Shown: piece after piece, positions 35,501 to 48,300 of the stretch | How the letters are laid out: each line of letters begins with the position of its first letter | How positions within the stretch are numbered: the first letter of the stretch is position 1 | Source: Agroathelia rolfsii | Lineage: Eukaryota > Basidiomycota > Agaricomycetes > Amylocorticiales > Amylocorticiaceae | Direction of reading: 5' to 3' | Assembly (NCBI GenBank): GCA_018343915.1 | Contig: JABRWF010000004.1 | Coordinates: forward strand, 2,852,001-2,916,000 | DNA length: 64,000 nucleotides | Notes under the pieces: generated by a model | The model's input: only the letters and a program-made list of their open reading frames with translations | What the model was told of the DNA's origin: nothing | The model's database searches: none | Made by a program: the position numbers and the translations under genes

Positions 35501-38500
35501 CGAAGAATTGCGAAGAAAGGAACTCGAACTGGCTATGGCACGGGAGCGTGCACAACGAGACCAGCAAGAACGCGAAGCCTTACAAAATTTGAAGATGAGC
35601 CTTGAGGCGGAGAAGAAGAAAGTGGAAGACGAGCTTAGGTCCGAACGCGATGTGGGCCTCGAAAAAGACGCACTGCTTGAGCGTAGCAAGAACCGCGAAG
35701 TTGAGCTCGAGGAGGAGATTATTGCTCTCCAGGCGGACCTGGATACTTTGGATTCGCAACTCGATCGTGCCCTGGCAATTCAAAAGGAAAGTGAGGAGAA
35801 GCACGAGGCCCTAAAGCAAGCTTTTGATCAAGCTGCCGAGCATCTCGTCCGCCTTGAAGGAGAACAACAGGACTGGATAGCTCGAGAATCCGAGCTCGTC
35901 GCACAGATCGAGGCTACGGACAAGGACCTTGCTGAGCTTCAGAGCCAGCGAGACGAATTCCGTGCCTTGAGCGAGGATTTGCATAGCACCGTGGAGCAGA
36001 AAGAACAAGATCTAGCACGTCTTAAAGAAAGGATGGAGTTCGCCATTGGAGAACTTGAAGGCAAGCTGGAAACAGAGGTTACTTCGAGGTACAATCACTT
36101 ATTTTGTGCAATGGGCATGATACTTATGGTCTGCCGCTTGCACCAGGGAATCTTTCAAATCGCGTGTCGAATCTTTGGAGGATGATGCTCGCAAAGCCAA
36201 AGACCAAGCTACAGAACTCACTCGCACCGCGAACGAGTACTCCAATATGATTCTCAAGCAGGAGCAAGACATCGCCCACCTCTCTGCGGAACGTACCAGC
36301 GATCAGCATAAGAGAAGTCAGCTTAGCAAACAAATTCATGAATTACAAGCCCGTCTTGACGCTTCCAAGGCCGAAATGGAGGCTCAGAGATCCGACCACC
36401 TACGAGAAACCGAATTGAGGGTGAAATTGCAGGAAGAGCTTGATGAGCTGCGGGCGTTAATGGCTACAAAGACGAGCGAAGAGAGTCGGCGGAACGAGGT
36501 GGAAAAGAGCAAGGACTTGGAGCTAGCTGATCTTCGGCAGCAGAACGCTGTCGCTCAAAAAGATCTTGCGGAGGCGCGCTCTATCGCATTGAAATTGCAG
36601 GGCAAACTTGACGTTGAACTGGATGCAGCGGGACGCGAGTACAAGATCTTGGAACGCGCCCATCATGAGCTCCTGGCCCGCGAACAAGCTACCTCAAGCC
36701 AGGCTTCGAAGGCCGAGGTCACTGTTGCCGAGCTTGAAAAGGCAAAGCGCGCATTGGAGTCTGATCTTCAGTCGATACGGACCAGACAGCTTGATACAGA
36801 AAGCCAACTCGCTGAGGCGCTCGGAGCCAAAGAGGTTGGCATATTATTTTGTTTATCGGAAGTAATGATGATTTACATTGGATCTGGTTACAGAGCCTGG
36901 AGCGTCAGCTCACAGCTGCCCAATCGCGATATGAGGACTTCGAGGACACTGTCCTGCAACTTGAGCGCGAGAAGGCAAACCATGACAAGCAGCTTGAAGC
37001 AGCTCGTAAAGAGCTCGCCGATGAACTAGCGAAGCGGGCGCATCTCGAGCAAGTAGCATCTACACAGAAAGCGGAGCTGGTCGGACTTAGGGACCTCAAA
37101 GTGAAGATGAAGCGCGATCTGGATAAAGCCCTAAAGGATCTAAAGAACAAGGAATGGGAGTGCAAGCAACTGGAATCTCGCCAGGACAAAACCATCGTCG
37201 AGCATGTCCATGTCCTTGAAGAGGCGAAACGCGTTACGGACAGGCAATTAGCTGACGCTCAAAAGGAGCTGCAGAAGAACCAGGTCTACATTCGCTCCTT
37301 GGAAAAAGCCAAAACTCGCCTTGCTGGTGAAGCTGAGGATTTGGTGCGGGAAACCGAGCGAGAGAGGGTGGAACTTCGTGCCCGCGAGAAGTCCGCCCGG
37401 ACACAGGAGGAGAGAGCTAGTCGTGCTTTGGCTGAAATTGAGCGAGAGCGCAAAGCTCGGGAAAGCGTCGAAGCGCACAACCGCAAACTTCAGAACGAGT
37501 TGCTCAATTCTCACAATCTTTATGCCGACCTTTCCCAGCAGCTTTCATTAGTACAGCAGTCTAAGGACACTCTGGAAGCGGAACTAGCTAGGCTGGCCGA
37601 CGAGACCGAATCAACGAGCCCTATGGCCAAGGCACTCTTCACTCAATCTCAGAACAATGGCATTTATGCGTCCCCAGTGCTTGGTCCAGATGCCCTGGAG
37701 CAAATTAAAACTCTGATTAACAAACATCACGAGGAACTCCGTCGTCTCATTCTTTCAGACGAACCTAGGGATGAATCTTTCCAGTCCCGGCTGTTGCAGG
37801 AACTGAGGCTCGTTGACGAGGAATTGAACGCGTCGTCTAAAAGGCGTATGAGCAAGGCTGGTCCTGCACCCGTACCGCAAGCAGATCCCATGACCCCCCA
37901 AAAACGATCATCACGTGGTTCTGGTCATGTCCCAGAGGGCCAATCGCGGACTCCCCGTCCACACGATAAGAAGCAGATTAATACGCTAAAACAACATGTT
38001 CAAACCCTTGAAGTTCGCATAGCTGCTTCTGATCGTATACGAAAGCATCTTGAAGAGTTACTCCGAGCTATGACTACCGAATTGGAGAAGAGCGACAGTT
38101 CAAACCTTTCACTCGTACAATATCGTGCTCGCTTGGAAAAAGAAAAGGCCCATTTAGCTAAGCTGTTGGAGCAGGAGAAGGAGGCCAATCGGTCTGCCGA
38201 GGCAGCTCAAATTGGCGACATCCAAGCTATGTGGGCTGAATTCCAAACTGCGATTGATGAAGAGCGCGAAAATTATACTCGCTTGGAAGAAGCTCGGAAA
38301 GCTCTGGTTAGTTTTTCTTCTATAAGTCAAAATGATAACTAACATTGGTATCCAAAGTTGGTCCAACAACGTGCGACCCAGACGGATCTTGAAGGGAGTC
38401 GCACGCAAATTCGCGAGTTGACTCAAACAAAGCAGAAGCTCCAAGCCGAGGTTCTAGACTGTAAGCGCCTTCTCGATGCAGAGCGAAGTGCAAAGAACGA

Positions 38501-40441
38501 TGCTCTAGGTTGGTAATATTTTGTTCGTTTGTTTAAACGATAGGAACTGATGCTCTGATAGCCTCTCAAAGGAACTTACAGGATCGTCTGCAAACTCTCG
38601 AAATCAGCGCTGTTTCTCAATCTGCAATGCAATCAGGTATGTCTGATTTTCGGCAAGTCTCGAAGATACGGATTTCGAGTGATATGATCACCATTCAGCG
38701 GCGACCGAGGCTTTGGAGTCCTACAAAGCAAAGGCCAAATCTTACGCAGACAAACTCGAGGCCGCTGAAATTGCTGCTGCCAAGGCTTCACGAGCTGAAG
38801 CTCTTGGTGAGTTATTACTTGCGATTATCCATTAAGATGCTAAATATTTTTTACAGTACGACGCTCTCTTGCTGACGCCGAAAAGATGGTTCAAGACTCC
38901 AAGACTGAGCAAGACGCCCTTTCGAAGAGATTACAAGACGCATCGAAAAAGATTCGTAGTCTCGAGGCGAAGCTCGCAAAGGAAGATAAAGAGTCATCTG
39001 AATCAATTTTGGTCAATCAACGACTAGCTGAAGAGCTGGCTGATGAACGCAAACAACACCAGAAAGCATTGGAAGAGCGTGACTTCACTGCTGATCAAAT
39101 CCGCAAGAAGTATCAGAGTACGTAAATAATATTCAATCCTCTGTAATATCTTACTCATAAACTTGTATAGCCGAGCTGGCTGGCCTAAGTCAAGGTAATT
39201 GCTTATACTTGCCCTCTTTTTGTCTTGGACCATGCATCTGACTTTCTCATTAGAGCTTCAATCCGCACGTGACTCCCTGACAAGGCTACGGGAAGACAAT
39301 CGCAAACTCCGCTCCGACTATGACAGCCTTCAATCGCAGTTTGATAGCGAAGTATACAATGGGGGTGCATGGAAGAAAGAGAAGGAACGGATGCAAACCA
39401 AGATTAACGATCTTCAAAATGCATACGAGTCGTCCGCCGCCGCACAAACAGAACAGCAATCGCAAATCGTTGCTTTGCACTCCCAGATACGGGAATTACG
39501 AAGCGTACTCAACGATGCCGAGGCTGACAGAGCATTATTGCAGAAAGCTCGTCGATCCCTTCAGGCTGAGCTCGAGACGGTCAAAATGGATGCTGTTGAC
39601 ACTCACAAGATTTCCTCTGAGCGCGAATTCCAAAAGCTTCAGTTGGAGAATCATGATCTTCAGAGAACCCTGGAGGAACAGCATGATAGGCTTGCCATGG
39701 CGTCAGAGCGAATGAAGAAAGCCGAAGTCCATGCATCGGAGTGTCAGATTGAGCTTGGAAGAATACGCGTCGAAAATTCGGAACTCGATAAACGTAATGT
39801 AAGTGTTGTCCACGCTATATTCAATTACCCCATGTTCTGAATTTTCCATGCAGGCGACTTTGGAGAAGCAGCTGAAGGAAGTTAACGTACGCCTGGTCGA
39901 CCTCGAAACAAAAGCATATGCGAAGAAACCTAGGTCATCAACGTCTGCTATCGACGAACGATCCAGCATGATCAATGATGGCGTAAAAGAGCTCAAGAGT
40001 CGTCGTTCATCCGATATCGCTCTGCGGGAAAGCAGTCGTCACTTGCAGAAGGCAGAGGAGGAGCGGGATAAGGCGGAAGCGCAAATAGAGGAATTGCGAA
40101 AGACCATCGACAAGCTGGTTAGTTGGATGTCTTAAAAATATATCCAACACCGCTCACCAAATTCTCATTATAACAGCACAGTGAAGAAAGCGAGTTATCG
40201 CTTGGAAAGAGACGGGCAGAACGCGAAGCTGCCGATTATAAAGCAAAAATGCTAAGGTTCGTAAACAAAACAGTGTGTCTCCAAAAATGCCTATCTCATG
40301 TAACCTTTTTTTTTCAGCCTTGAGCAAGAAGTCGATAGACTACGCTCTCGCTTGGAACGACTGCCGAAATCATCTAGCCGTCCATCCTCATCTGTTGTTT
40401 CTTCTTCTCCTGCTAGCTCTGTCCGCAACCCATTACCTTGA
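32566..40441 (+). CDS. Type II myosin heavy chain
   Basis: This is the conventional myosin of the cytokinetic actomyosin ring. The ATG at 32566 gives an SH3-like N-terminal fold ([20 protein letters not shown]). Motor motifs: P-loop [10 protein letters not shown], switch [11 protein letters not shown], switch [18 protein letters not shown], and the actin-binding [15 protein letters not shown]. The converter is followed by a neck with degenerate IQ sequence and the classic [14 protein letters not shown] start of the tail. The remainder from about 35470 is heptad-rich coiled coil, broken near 37860-37975 by a Pro/Ser-rich stretch ([20 protein letters not shown]). Loop 1 has an insert of about 50 Ser/Pro-rich residues after VIQYLAAIA. 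The tail ends in Ser-rich sequence ([24 protein letters not shown]). Length is about 2200 residues over at least 15 exons. Confidence 0.92.
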
Positions 40442-40685
40442 TTCATGACTTTACGAATTTTCATGCTTTCATGCACCGTGCTCACGAACCACCACTACCC
40501 TCGGGACTCTATCTGCTGTACTCATTACTCATTTCTCATACATGTATTTTTGTGATTATGACGACTGTAAACTTTTAATCTTACTTTTGAGTTCTCTCTT
40601 GCCTGTTCTTGGATCGTAGTGAATCGGGTTAGTTAATTAAGCCCGACTTAAAGTCAGAGCCCTTTACCTTCTCTCAACTATTGCA

Positions 40686-40701
40686 ATATATATATATATA
40701 A
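40686..40701. repeat. (AT)n microsatellite
   Basis: Sixteen bases of alternating A and T lie in the 290-nt convergent spacer between the myosin and site-2 protease genes. Confidence 0.8.
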
Positions 40702-40731
40702 CGAGCAAGATTGATGATAGATAACTATCTA

Positions 40732-42831
40732 TCAGTTACGTTTATTGGCAGTTATAGTATACTGTACGGCCCAACCAAGGATCTCCAAGCCGATAGTACA
40801 TGTTAGTAGGGAGTATACTGTCAGCGCAACAAAACGTGACATTTTCCTAGTCCACCAAGGCGCATGTCTGGAATCATGGGTAGTCGGATGATTATGATCT
40901 GATATACCGTCCTCGATAACTTCAAGGCGGCCTTCAGGGTATGGGGAAGCGGTAGTGGTAGTGTATGAAGTCGCAAATGCGCTCAAGAGCTGTGCCCCGT
41001 CAAGCCCGAAGATGGGAAGGAGATTGAAAAAGAAGAGGGACTGGTTAGCGATGAACAGGTACCTGAGGAACAGCGAAGCACAAAGTTGGGGTTAGGAGAA
41101 AGAAATTTGAGCTAAAGAAGTGTGCCAAGCTTACTGGAATAGGAGTTCTCCCAGGGATAGCAGCCATCCGGGAAAGACGGAAAAGCGAGGCACATGAGCG
41201 TTGACTTTGACTTGTCAAAGGAACCAGGTCAGGCACGAGAGTCAGGGGATTTTTTAAATGTTCAGGCTTACGTTGATCAAAGAGTTCTGATCTTGGGCCG
41301 GTCCACAAGATTCGCCGCTCATTTAATGAAGGGGCGTTCGCGTAAGTATTCCAAGAGGTTACGGTTAGGATGGTAACTTCGGTAGGTTCGAATAAGGACA
41401 GGCATGTGTGATTGTTACGGCAGTCAGTGGGAGAAGAACAGCGTCGATGATCAGTGACTAGGAGTTGGCTCAGGTCGATACAATACTTGTCTAGATCGTT
41501 TTCCGTAGCTGTGAAGCATGTTAGAGAGGAGGTAACGTCGCCTAGTTGACAACATCCGAGTTGAGGAGCTAATAAAAGATTCTTCTAGTCATGATCATAT
41601 CATGAATATATAATTTGATATTACGCACAAGTAGCGGACTTGATTTCATCTGGTACACACCATCCGGCGTTTTGATTGTCCGCCCCAACAGACATGTTTG
41701 TAGCGAAATACGACATCCACCAATCGAGCGAGACATCCTGAGTGGACCACTGATCTTCCACTTTTGTAATTAATATTCCAGGCTCGAGAATCTCGGACAT
41801 GGGTGTTTCCTACGAAGAAGTAAACCCCATACTTCATCAGGAGAGATTGAAAGGATATACCGATTCAACTTGCGCTACGGCAATACCAAGATCGGAGATA
41901 TCCGCATAAAAGATCGGTCGAAGCACTGCTAAGACATAGGTCGACATAAAGAGAAGAATCCATAGCAACAGGTTATGAAATGGTCCTCCAGCAATGATAC
42001 GCAAACGGCCGCGCACAGGTAGTACGCTGACCGTAGTCGATTCCAAGTTTACAAATGCGGCAGGAAGAACAACGGCAAGCCATGCTCCGACACTCAGAAC
42101 AGGGATCGATTCTCTGAGAATTATCATTTAAGAGAAAAATGATCTGAGAAATGGATCTTGATATTTACACAGCAGCGCATAGCGCATGGCCAGCCTCATG
42201 AAATACTTGGCTGGCAAAGACAGCGAGCAAGGCCGGGATGAGATGACTCAGAGGGGTGGTGAAGCCGGGAATCTACACATGCTGCGTTTAGAGGGAGTGG
42301 GGATAATGATAAAGGGCGTAACGATGTTCTTACGAGAGGTACAACCAAGCGGCTGAAACCTGGATGAACATTCATCTGTCCCATGGGCTGAGGCAAGCTA
42401 GATCGCTTGGCAAGTTGGACGGTTTGGGCAGATTCGGAAAGGAATATATGCCATATGGAAATAGCCATATGGATGCAAGCCCATGCAAGGAAGCATATGG
42501 CAGTGAGCATGCCCAATAAACACATAACGATACCTATATCGTATAGGCGGATGAAGCGAGACCTCCATTTAGCCCTCTCATGCCTTTGAAGGTTTCTCGA
42601 TAATCTTTCAAACCGCTCGCGAGGAGATGTAGACTGAATATGCAAATATAGGCGGTGGAGTTGGATAGTGGTGTGTCCAAGACGCTTATGCCGAGGAGCA
42701 TTGCGACGATGCGTGTTTGTGGATATTGGTAGTTCGTGGTGGTGACCCAGATGCGTAGACGTGAGAGACCAGTAGATATGAACACAAGCCCAAAATGACC
42801 CAATGCCGAGGATTAGAGTAAACAAACCCAT
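40732..42831 (-). CDS. Site-2 protease (M50 family intramembrane zinc metalloprotease)
   Basis: The enzyme cleaves membrane-anchored transcription factors (SREBP-type) within the bilayer at the Golgi. The first ATG (42831) encodes MGLFTLILGIGSFWACVHIY, a signal-anchor helix. Later helices include YDIGIVMCLLGMLTAICFLA. The zinc motif HEAGH lies in VFASQVFHEAGHALCAA near 42185-42215. A conserved GGPFHNLLLW follows. A Cys-rich lumenal region (NAGWCVPDEIK, CSPTDCRNNHTCLSLFEP) comes next. The third zinc ligand lies in FFFNLLPIFGLDGAQLLSAF near 40980-41035. It ends with one more helix. About seven introns occur. An upstream in-frame TTG extension to 42951 is not used here because it lacks an ATG. 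Confidence 0.88.
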
Positions 42832-43544
42832 TTTACCTTGGTGATGCACTTGGAAAACTATTTGATCGTTTGCGCAATAAAAAAAAGAAAATGCATCTGA
42901 AGTGTGAGAGGAACTTGGGCTGGAACTCCGTGACGCCGAGGAAATGGACAAGGAGCTGAGAGAGCACCGTGAAATGGAAGCTGCAGATCTACTAGTAACT
43001 CTAAAACTCGTATCAAGTCACAGCCACAATGATATATAAGTTCTTAGCCACAGTTGGAAACATCACGCGACATGATCCCATGTTTCAGTATTTCCGGGTT
43101 AAGAATACCTCGCGATGGTCAGTGAAGGCGATGTAATATCACCGGGATAATTATATTTATCTACGCATAGCTGAAGAGCTATATCCGACCATCTTTTGTT
43201 GTTATACGAACTAATTGCAGTGTATTCTCATCATCATTGTCATCAACATCATCTTGATGATCCATTCGGCTACTACTAGTATGATAGGTGATTCTTATAA
43301 CATCAACGGTAGTGCGTCATCTCAGTTGGGTGGAGGGGACTAACTGGTTTTCTCCCATTGCAACTGGCGATGAAAACAACTCAGACCGTATGATAAGCCC
43401 CCATAGGTGTACACTGGGGATACAAATGCCATAATATAGATTAATACGATGATACTTTTCAATAACCAGTTGCGTTTTGCGATCGAGTATCCATCAAATA
43501 GCTACTAGCTAGTACCGCCAAGGCCCATCAGCATCACGGGCCCA
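42832..43544. other. Intergenic region upstream of the site-2 protease
   Basis: This 713-nt region holds the protease promoter and the 3' flank of the membrane protein gene. An imperfect TCATCA-type repeat runs from about 43226 to 43262. No gene is supported. Confidence 0.4.
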
Positions 43545-44345
43545 TTATACTGCATTCATTTCCTTGGAGTAACCGTAGCCATTTTGAGGCACTGTGAAGG
43601 CGTATGGCGCTGGGGCAGTTGATCGGTCGGCCGCAGCGTTGAATTCCTCTTCATCTGCCAACTGATCGGCATAGTTGGACACGATGATACAACCATCTAG
43701 GGTAGAAAATGAGAGTGGGATCTTAAAAAAGGTCATAGGATTGGAACATACAAAGCTCGATGAGCCAAACGATGGTGAGCACCGTCACAGATACAGCCTT
43801 AACGACATCCAATGCACCCTTGCAGAGATCATGCTTGATGTCGCCTGTGTCTCCGTTCTCACAGTTGGTTACGTCTTGGTCGCCTTGTTTATGGAAAAGC
43901 TGGAACAGGTAGAATGCGCCAGTTCCGACAGAGAAGCCCCAGTGAATGAACATGCTCGTGGCATATGTGGAAATGAAACGCCGATTCTTAGTGAATACAC
44001 CGATGAAACTGAAGATGCGTGGTGAACCTAAACATTGAAAGAAAGCCTAGAGGAAAAGCGGAACTTACCCAAAGAGAGAAAGTATGGCCAAAAGAGTGTA
44101 GATGACTGTTTCAAGCCATAGCGAAATCCGCTCCGCAGAAGAAAGTTGGAGCGAGTTATCTGATAGATGTGATGAAAATATTGATGAGACGATTTGTAGA
44201 ATGATCACATACCGGGCTTTGCTATTTGGATCCATCCGGCGGCAGAGACAAGTGCACCGCCAAGGATACCCAGCAAAGAAATGACAAACACCCCAAAACG
44301 AACAGGAAGACAGCAGCAGAACTTGCGAGAGCGAAGGTATGCCAT
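43545..44345 (-). CDS. Four-helix membrane protein of unknown function
   Basis: The ATG at 44343-44345 starts MAYLRSRKFCCCLPVRFGVF, a basic and Cys-rich cytosolic leader that could be palmitoylated. Four predicted helices follow: FVISLLGILGGALVSAAGWI; TVIYTLLAILSLFGFIGVFT; SMFIHWGFSVGTGAFYLFQL; VVKAVSVTVLTIVWLIELYG. Between helices 3 and 4 lies a loop with two Cys (VTNCENGDTGDIKHDLCKGA) that may form a disulphide, as in tetraspan proteins. The tail is polar (YAFTVPQNGYGYSKEMNAV). Four or five introns occur. It resembles MARVEL/tetraspan-type proteins in topology only; no family is claimed. Confidence 0.7.
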
Positions 44346-45390
44346 AATGGTCGATCAATTGATGTGATGTGATGTGGTGTGCAGTAGCACTGGATTCGAC
44401 AGCGTCAAGAAGGGAAATAAAAAGGCGTAAAAATCCGATAAAGTGAACAAAAGGAAAACGGATTGGGGGCGAAGAACGAAAGATGAGGCCAGCCTAAGGT
44501 TACGTCGTACATCAAGCCGTAGATTTTTATACGAGGGAGTAGATCAAGGGGCAGTGTTTGCAGTGCTTGCCCCGGTGATGGTGTCGTGCGGTTGGAGTGA
44601 TGGGCTTGATTGTCGACTAGGAATAAGATGCGACGGGCTCCAGACTAGGCCTACCAAGTGTAGGTGTAGTCATATGGTATGTGGGTGTATGCGTGGAGTG
44701 TGCTGGGGCAAAGGTCATTAGGATTGGGTAACTGAATTGTTCCTACCTAGGAGATGGCAAATTGAGAGAGAAGGCTGTTTATGCGCCCAGAATGCGGCTT
44801 GATCGGTGCCATGCCGGAACCAAAAGACCATAAGCAGTAATAATTTATCGGCTGCATTATACATGTAATATGATATGCTAGTGACTACAGGGGGGATATT
44901 GTATTCTTGCCCTTGTCGGCACATGATCGGCCTGATTCATCAGATCGAATGCTGCCATGTGTGTTTGTTTTATGTGATTAGTGTAGTAGCAACAGTAGCA
45001 GTAGCAGTGTAGCAGACAAGTTGTTGTGCAGCAACATCACCTCTGATGCTACATTTCTCACAGAGAATCCTTGTGGCTCACCTGGCAGATCCTACTATAA
45101 TTTTGATATCATCATACTGCACATTGCCCATCCTGGCGATTACAGCGTCAAAGCTGCAGTCCGCCGCAGGGATGGCCCCAGGAACACAGCCCGCTTCCCC
45201 GAGCATGATGCCATGCACGCATCGCTCTTGTCTCTCCTCCGACACCCCATGCCTCTGCCCGGATATCCCCAGCTGATAGCATGCTTCCTGTGTCAAGTAC
45301 GCGCTCAGCCTGGATATATAAAAATCCCTTGCATTCTCTCTCCCTCTCTCTTCACTCAGCACCTTCCCCCACCAGCAACAATAAGCAACA
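44346..45390. other. Divergent promoter region of the membrane protein and Ppo genes
   Basis: This 1045-nt region lies between two start codons. It has a TGATG-rich stretch at 44359-44380 and an AGCAGT-rich stretch at 44985-45015 (AGTAGCAACAGTAGCAGTAG). The right end contains a clear TATA element. No coding frame is convincing. Confidence 0.5.
45315..45323 (+). promoter_or_regulatory. TATA box of the Ppo-type dioxygenase gene
   Basis: TATATAAAA lies 68-76 nt upstream of the start codon. It is followed by a pyrimidine-rich stretch (CTCTCTCCCTCTCTCTTCACTC) typical of the start region of strongly expressed fungal genes. Confidence 0.65.
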
Positions 45391-48300
45391 ATGGCACACT
45401 TCATTCGTTCACTCAGGCAAGACACCAATGCCATCTCCAGCAGCCTAGCTCCCTACAACGAGTTTGGCGGTCGCCCGCTGCCCAACATCTTTCAGCGTGG
45501 CTTGGACGACCTCAGTAACCTCATGCAGCGTGGCTCACCGATTCTTCCTTCGGACATCGTATGCACTAGCCGTCGTAGCCATCCTAGCGTCCCTTCTAAC
45601 GAATCTCTATTCAGCCTGCCATTCTGGACGCCGCTAAGAATATGAACACAGTCGGCATTGATGACCGCAAGTTCTTGGTGCGTTCTTGTCGATCCTTGAA
45701 ATTTGCTAGGCAACGTTGCTGATGATGTATGGATGCTTGTTGTATCCAACGACAGCTTGAAAAGCTTCTTGTGTTCATGTCACGTTGTCCGGATGACTCT
45801 GAGGTCTCCAAAAAAGTGCAAGAGTTAGTGATTGAAACGCGTCAGTCTTGTTTTATTCATTCATGCATAGGCTTATCATCTCAACATTCGATATAATATA
45901 GTTTACAGTGACCTTCCCCACCCTCCTGCAAGTTATCTTAGCGTTCCCTCACTTGTGCCGACCCCATCCTTGTCAAGCAACAATGGTGTCACATACGCCT
46001 ACCGTGAAGCAGACGGATCTTCTTACAACGTCCTCTTCCCTACCCTCGGCCGAGCCGGGCAGCCCTACGCCCGCACGGTGCCCTCTACGGCAACCTTGCC
46101 TCGCCCTGATGCAGGCCTCGTCTTTGATACACTCCTGCGCCAAGAGGGCGGATTCCAGGCGCACCCTGGTGGCCTCTCAAGCCTCTTCTTTTCTTTTGCC
46201 GATCTTGTCATCCACAGCGTCTTCAACACCAATCCTAGGGACTGGACGATCAACAAGGCCAGCAGCTATCTTGACCTCAGCCCTCTCTACGGTAGTTCCA
46301 ATGAAGAGGTCGATACCGTTCGTCGCAAGGATGGAACGGGCAGGCTGTGGAACGATGTCTTTGCCGACGGCAGGTCTGTTCATGTTTTTCTACATCATCG
46401 TGTTCAACTCCATTGCTAAGTATCTTTTATAGAATTCTGCTCATGCCTCCCAACGTTGGAGCGTTGCTTCTCCTGTTCAACCGTAACCACAACGTAGGTG
46501 CTATTTCTTTTCTTCATAGAACAGGTACTTGGCTCACTCCGTGGTTGCAGTTCATTGCAGAGAGGATTCTTCAGATCAACGAGCGCGGCAACCTCAAGGA
46601 TCCGTCAACGCTCCAAGGCAAAGAGACTGAGCTGCTCAAACAAGTAAGATCATAAATCATGAATGACTTACAAACACATTTAAACTGGCTTATAACCTAT
46701 GTTTAGGACGATGAGATCTTCCAGCGTGCACGTCTCGTCAACACGGGCTTCTTCATGCAGGTTATCCTATGTATGTCTCACATTTCTTTAATTCCTTGAA
46801 AGGATTTTTTTCTCAATACTGAAAATACCAATCAGGTGATTATGTCGGAGCAATCCTCGGCATGATCCGCGATGGTCTCTCATGGCGTCTCAATCCTAGA
46901 GGTGTAAGTGGTCTACCAATACACAAAAAACAGGGCAACCATACTGAACGACCCGGGCATCATCAGAACATGCGCGAGTCGAATCACGAAGTGGCCGCCC
47001 TTGGGCAAGGCAACGTTTGTTCTCTCGAGTTCAACCTGATGTACAGATGGCACGCAACGCTCTCCAAAGACGATACGAAATGGACCGAGGACGTGTTCAA
47101 GGAAATGTTCCCCGGTAAAGATTTCAACAATGTACGTTTCGTCTCAGCTCGAATATTTTGATATCTAGCATTTCTGATCTCGGTACCACTTCTCTCAGCT
47201 TAGCGGAAAAGACTTTGCGCAAGCAGCATTACAGAAGCTGAGAAATGAGGGCAGTGTACGTGAATGGCAGATTGCTGGGTGAGTTTGTTACTATTAGGTT
47301 GAGATCGTCTTTTTTGTTGACCCGCTCCGATAGCTTGACACGACAAGCCGACGGTAGCTTCAAAGACGAGGATCTGGCTAACATCATTATCAATGCTACT
47401 GAGAGCCCGGCTGCAGCCTTCAGAGCTCGCGGTATCCCGGAAGTTATGAGAGTCATAGAGGTTCTTGCCATTGAGCAGGCTCGTAGTTGGGGTGCATGCT
47501 CTGTTTGTGTCATTTCGTTTCTGATGAAAGGACTTGCGAGTCTAATGCCATCGCTTTCAGCTCAACGAGTTCCGTTCCTTCATGGGTCTGAGGCGTAAGC
47601 ATTTCCGTTGCTTTGTGTCAATGCCAAGTTCCTTAATCTTTCTTGAATAGCGTACAGCAACTTCAAGGAGTGGAATCCGCGTCCAGAAATTTATGTGAGT
47701 AGCAACGAATAAATTCAAGGTGCTTGACTAAGCTTGTCGGGACTCAAGACTGCAGCGGAAGCTCTGTATCACCACATTGACAATCTCGAACTGCATGTGA
47801 GTTAGCCCGCCTGTAGCTTTTCAACTACTTGACTTACACATCACCAGGTTGGCTTGCAAGCGGAAGAGGTAATTTTTGACTTGGATATTATTCATGGTAC
47901 GCACTAACTCTTGCGCAGTGTAAAGTCCCCATGCCTGGTGCTGGCTTGTGTCCGCCCTACACCATTTCAAGGGCAATCTTGTCTGATGCCGTCAATCTCA
48001 TCCGAGGTACGCTCGTTCGCTTCAGCATTTTCAGAATTCGAGATTGAACGGTCCTTCGTCTACAGGCGATCGCTTCCTTACTCTTGATTTCACGCCGTAT
48101 GTCTCATTTTCAACTGTCAGGAGTTGTGAACCCATCACATCTCGCATAGGTTCAATCTGACGTCTTGGGGCTACGATTATTGCCAAGTTGACCCCAACGA
48201 CGGCTCGTATGGTTCAATCCTGCCCCGCATGCTGGCCAATACTCTACCGGGATACTATACCACTGATTCGGCGTACTTGCGATTCCCCTTCATGGTTCCC

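Noticed and set aside
41370..41400. B-box-like GGTTCGAAT inside the site-2 protease gene
   Set aside because: No matching A box or cloverleaf, and the bases code for the Cys-rich segment LSLFEPTEV on the minus strand.
42832..42951. N-terminal extension of the site-2 protease
   Set aside because: The frame is open but has no ATG (it begins at TTG). The ATG at 42831 starts a proper signal-anchor helix.
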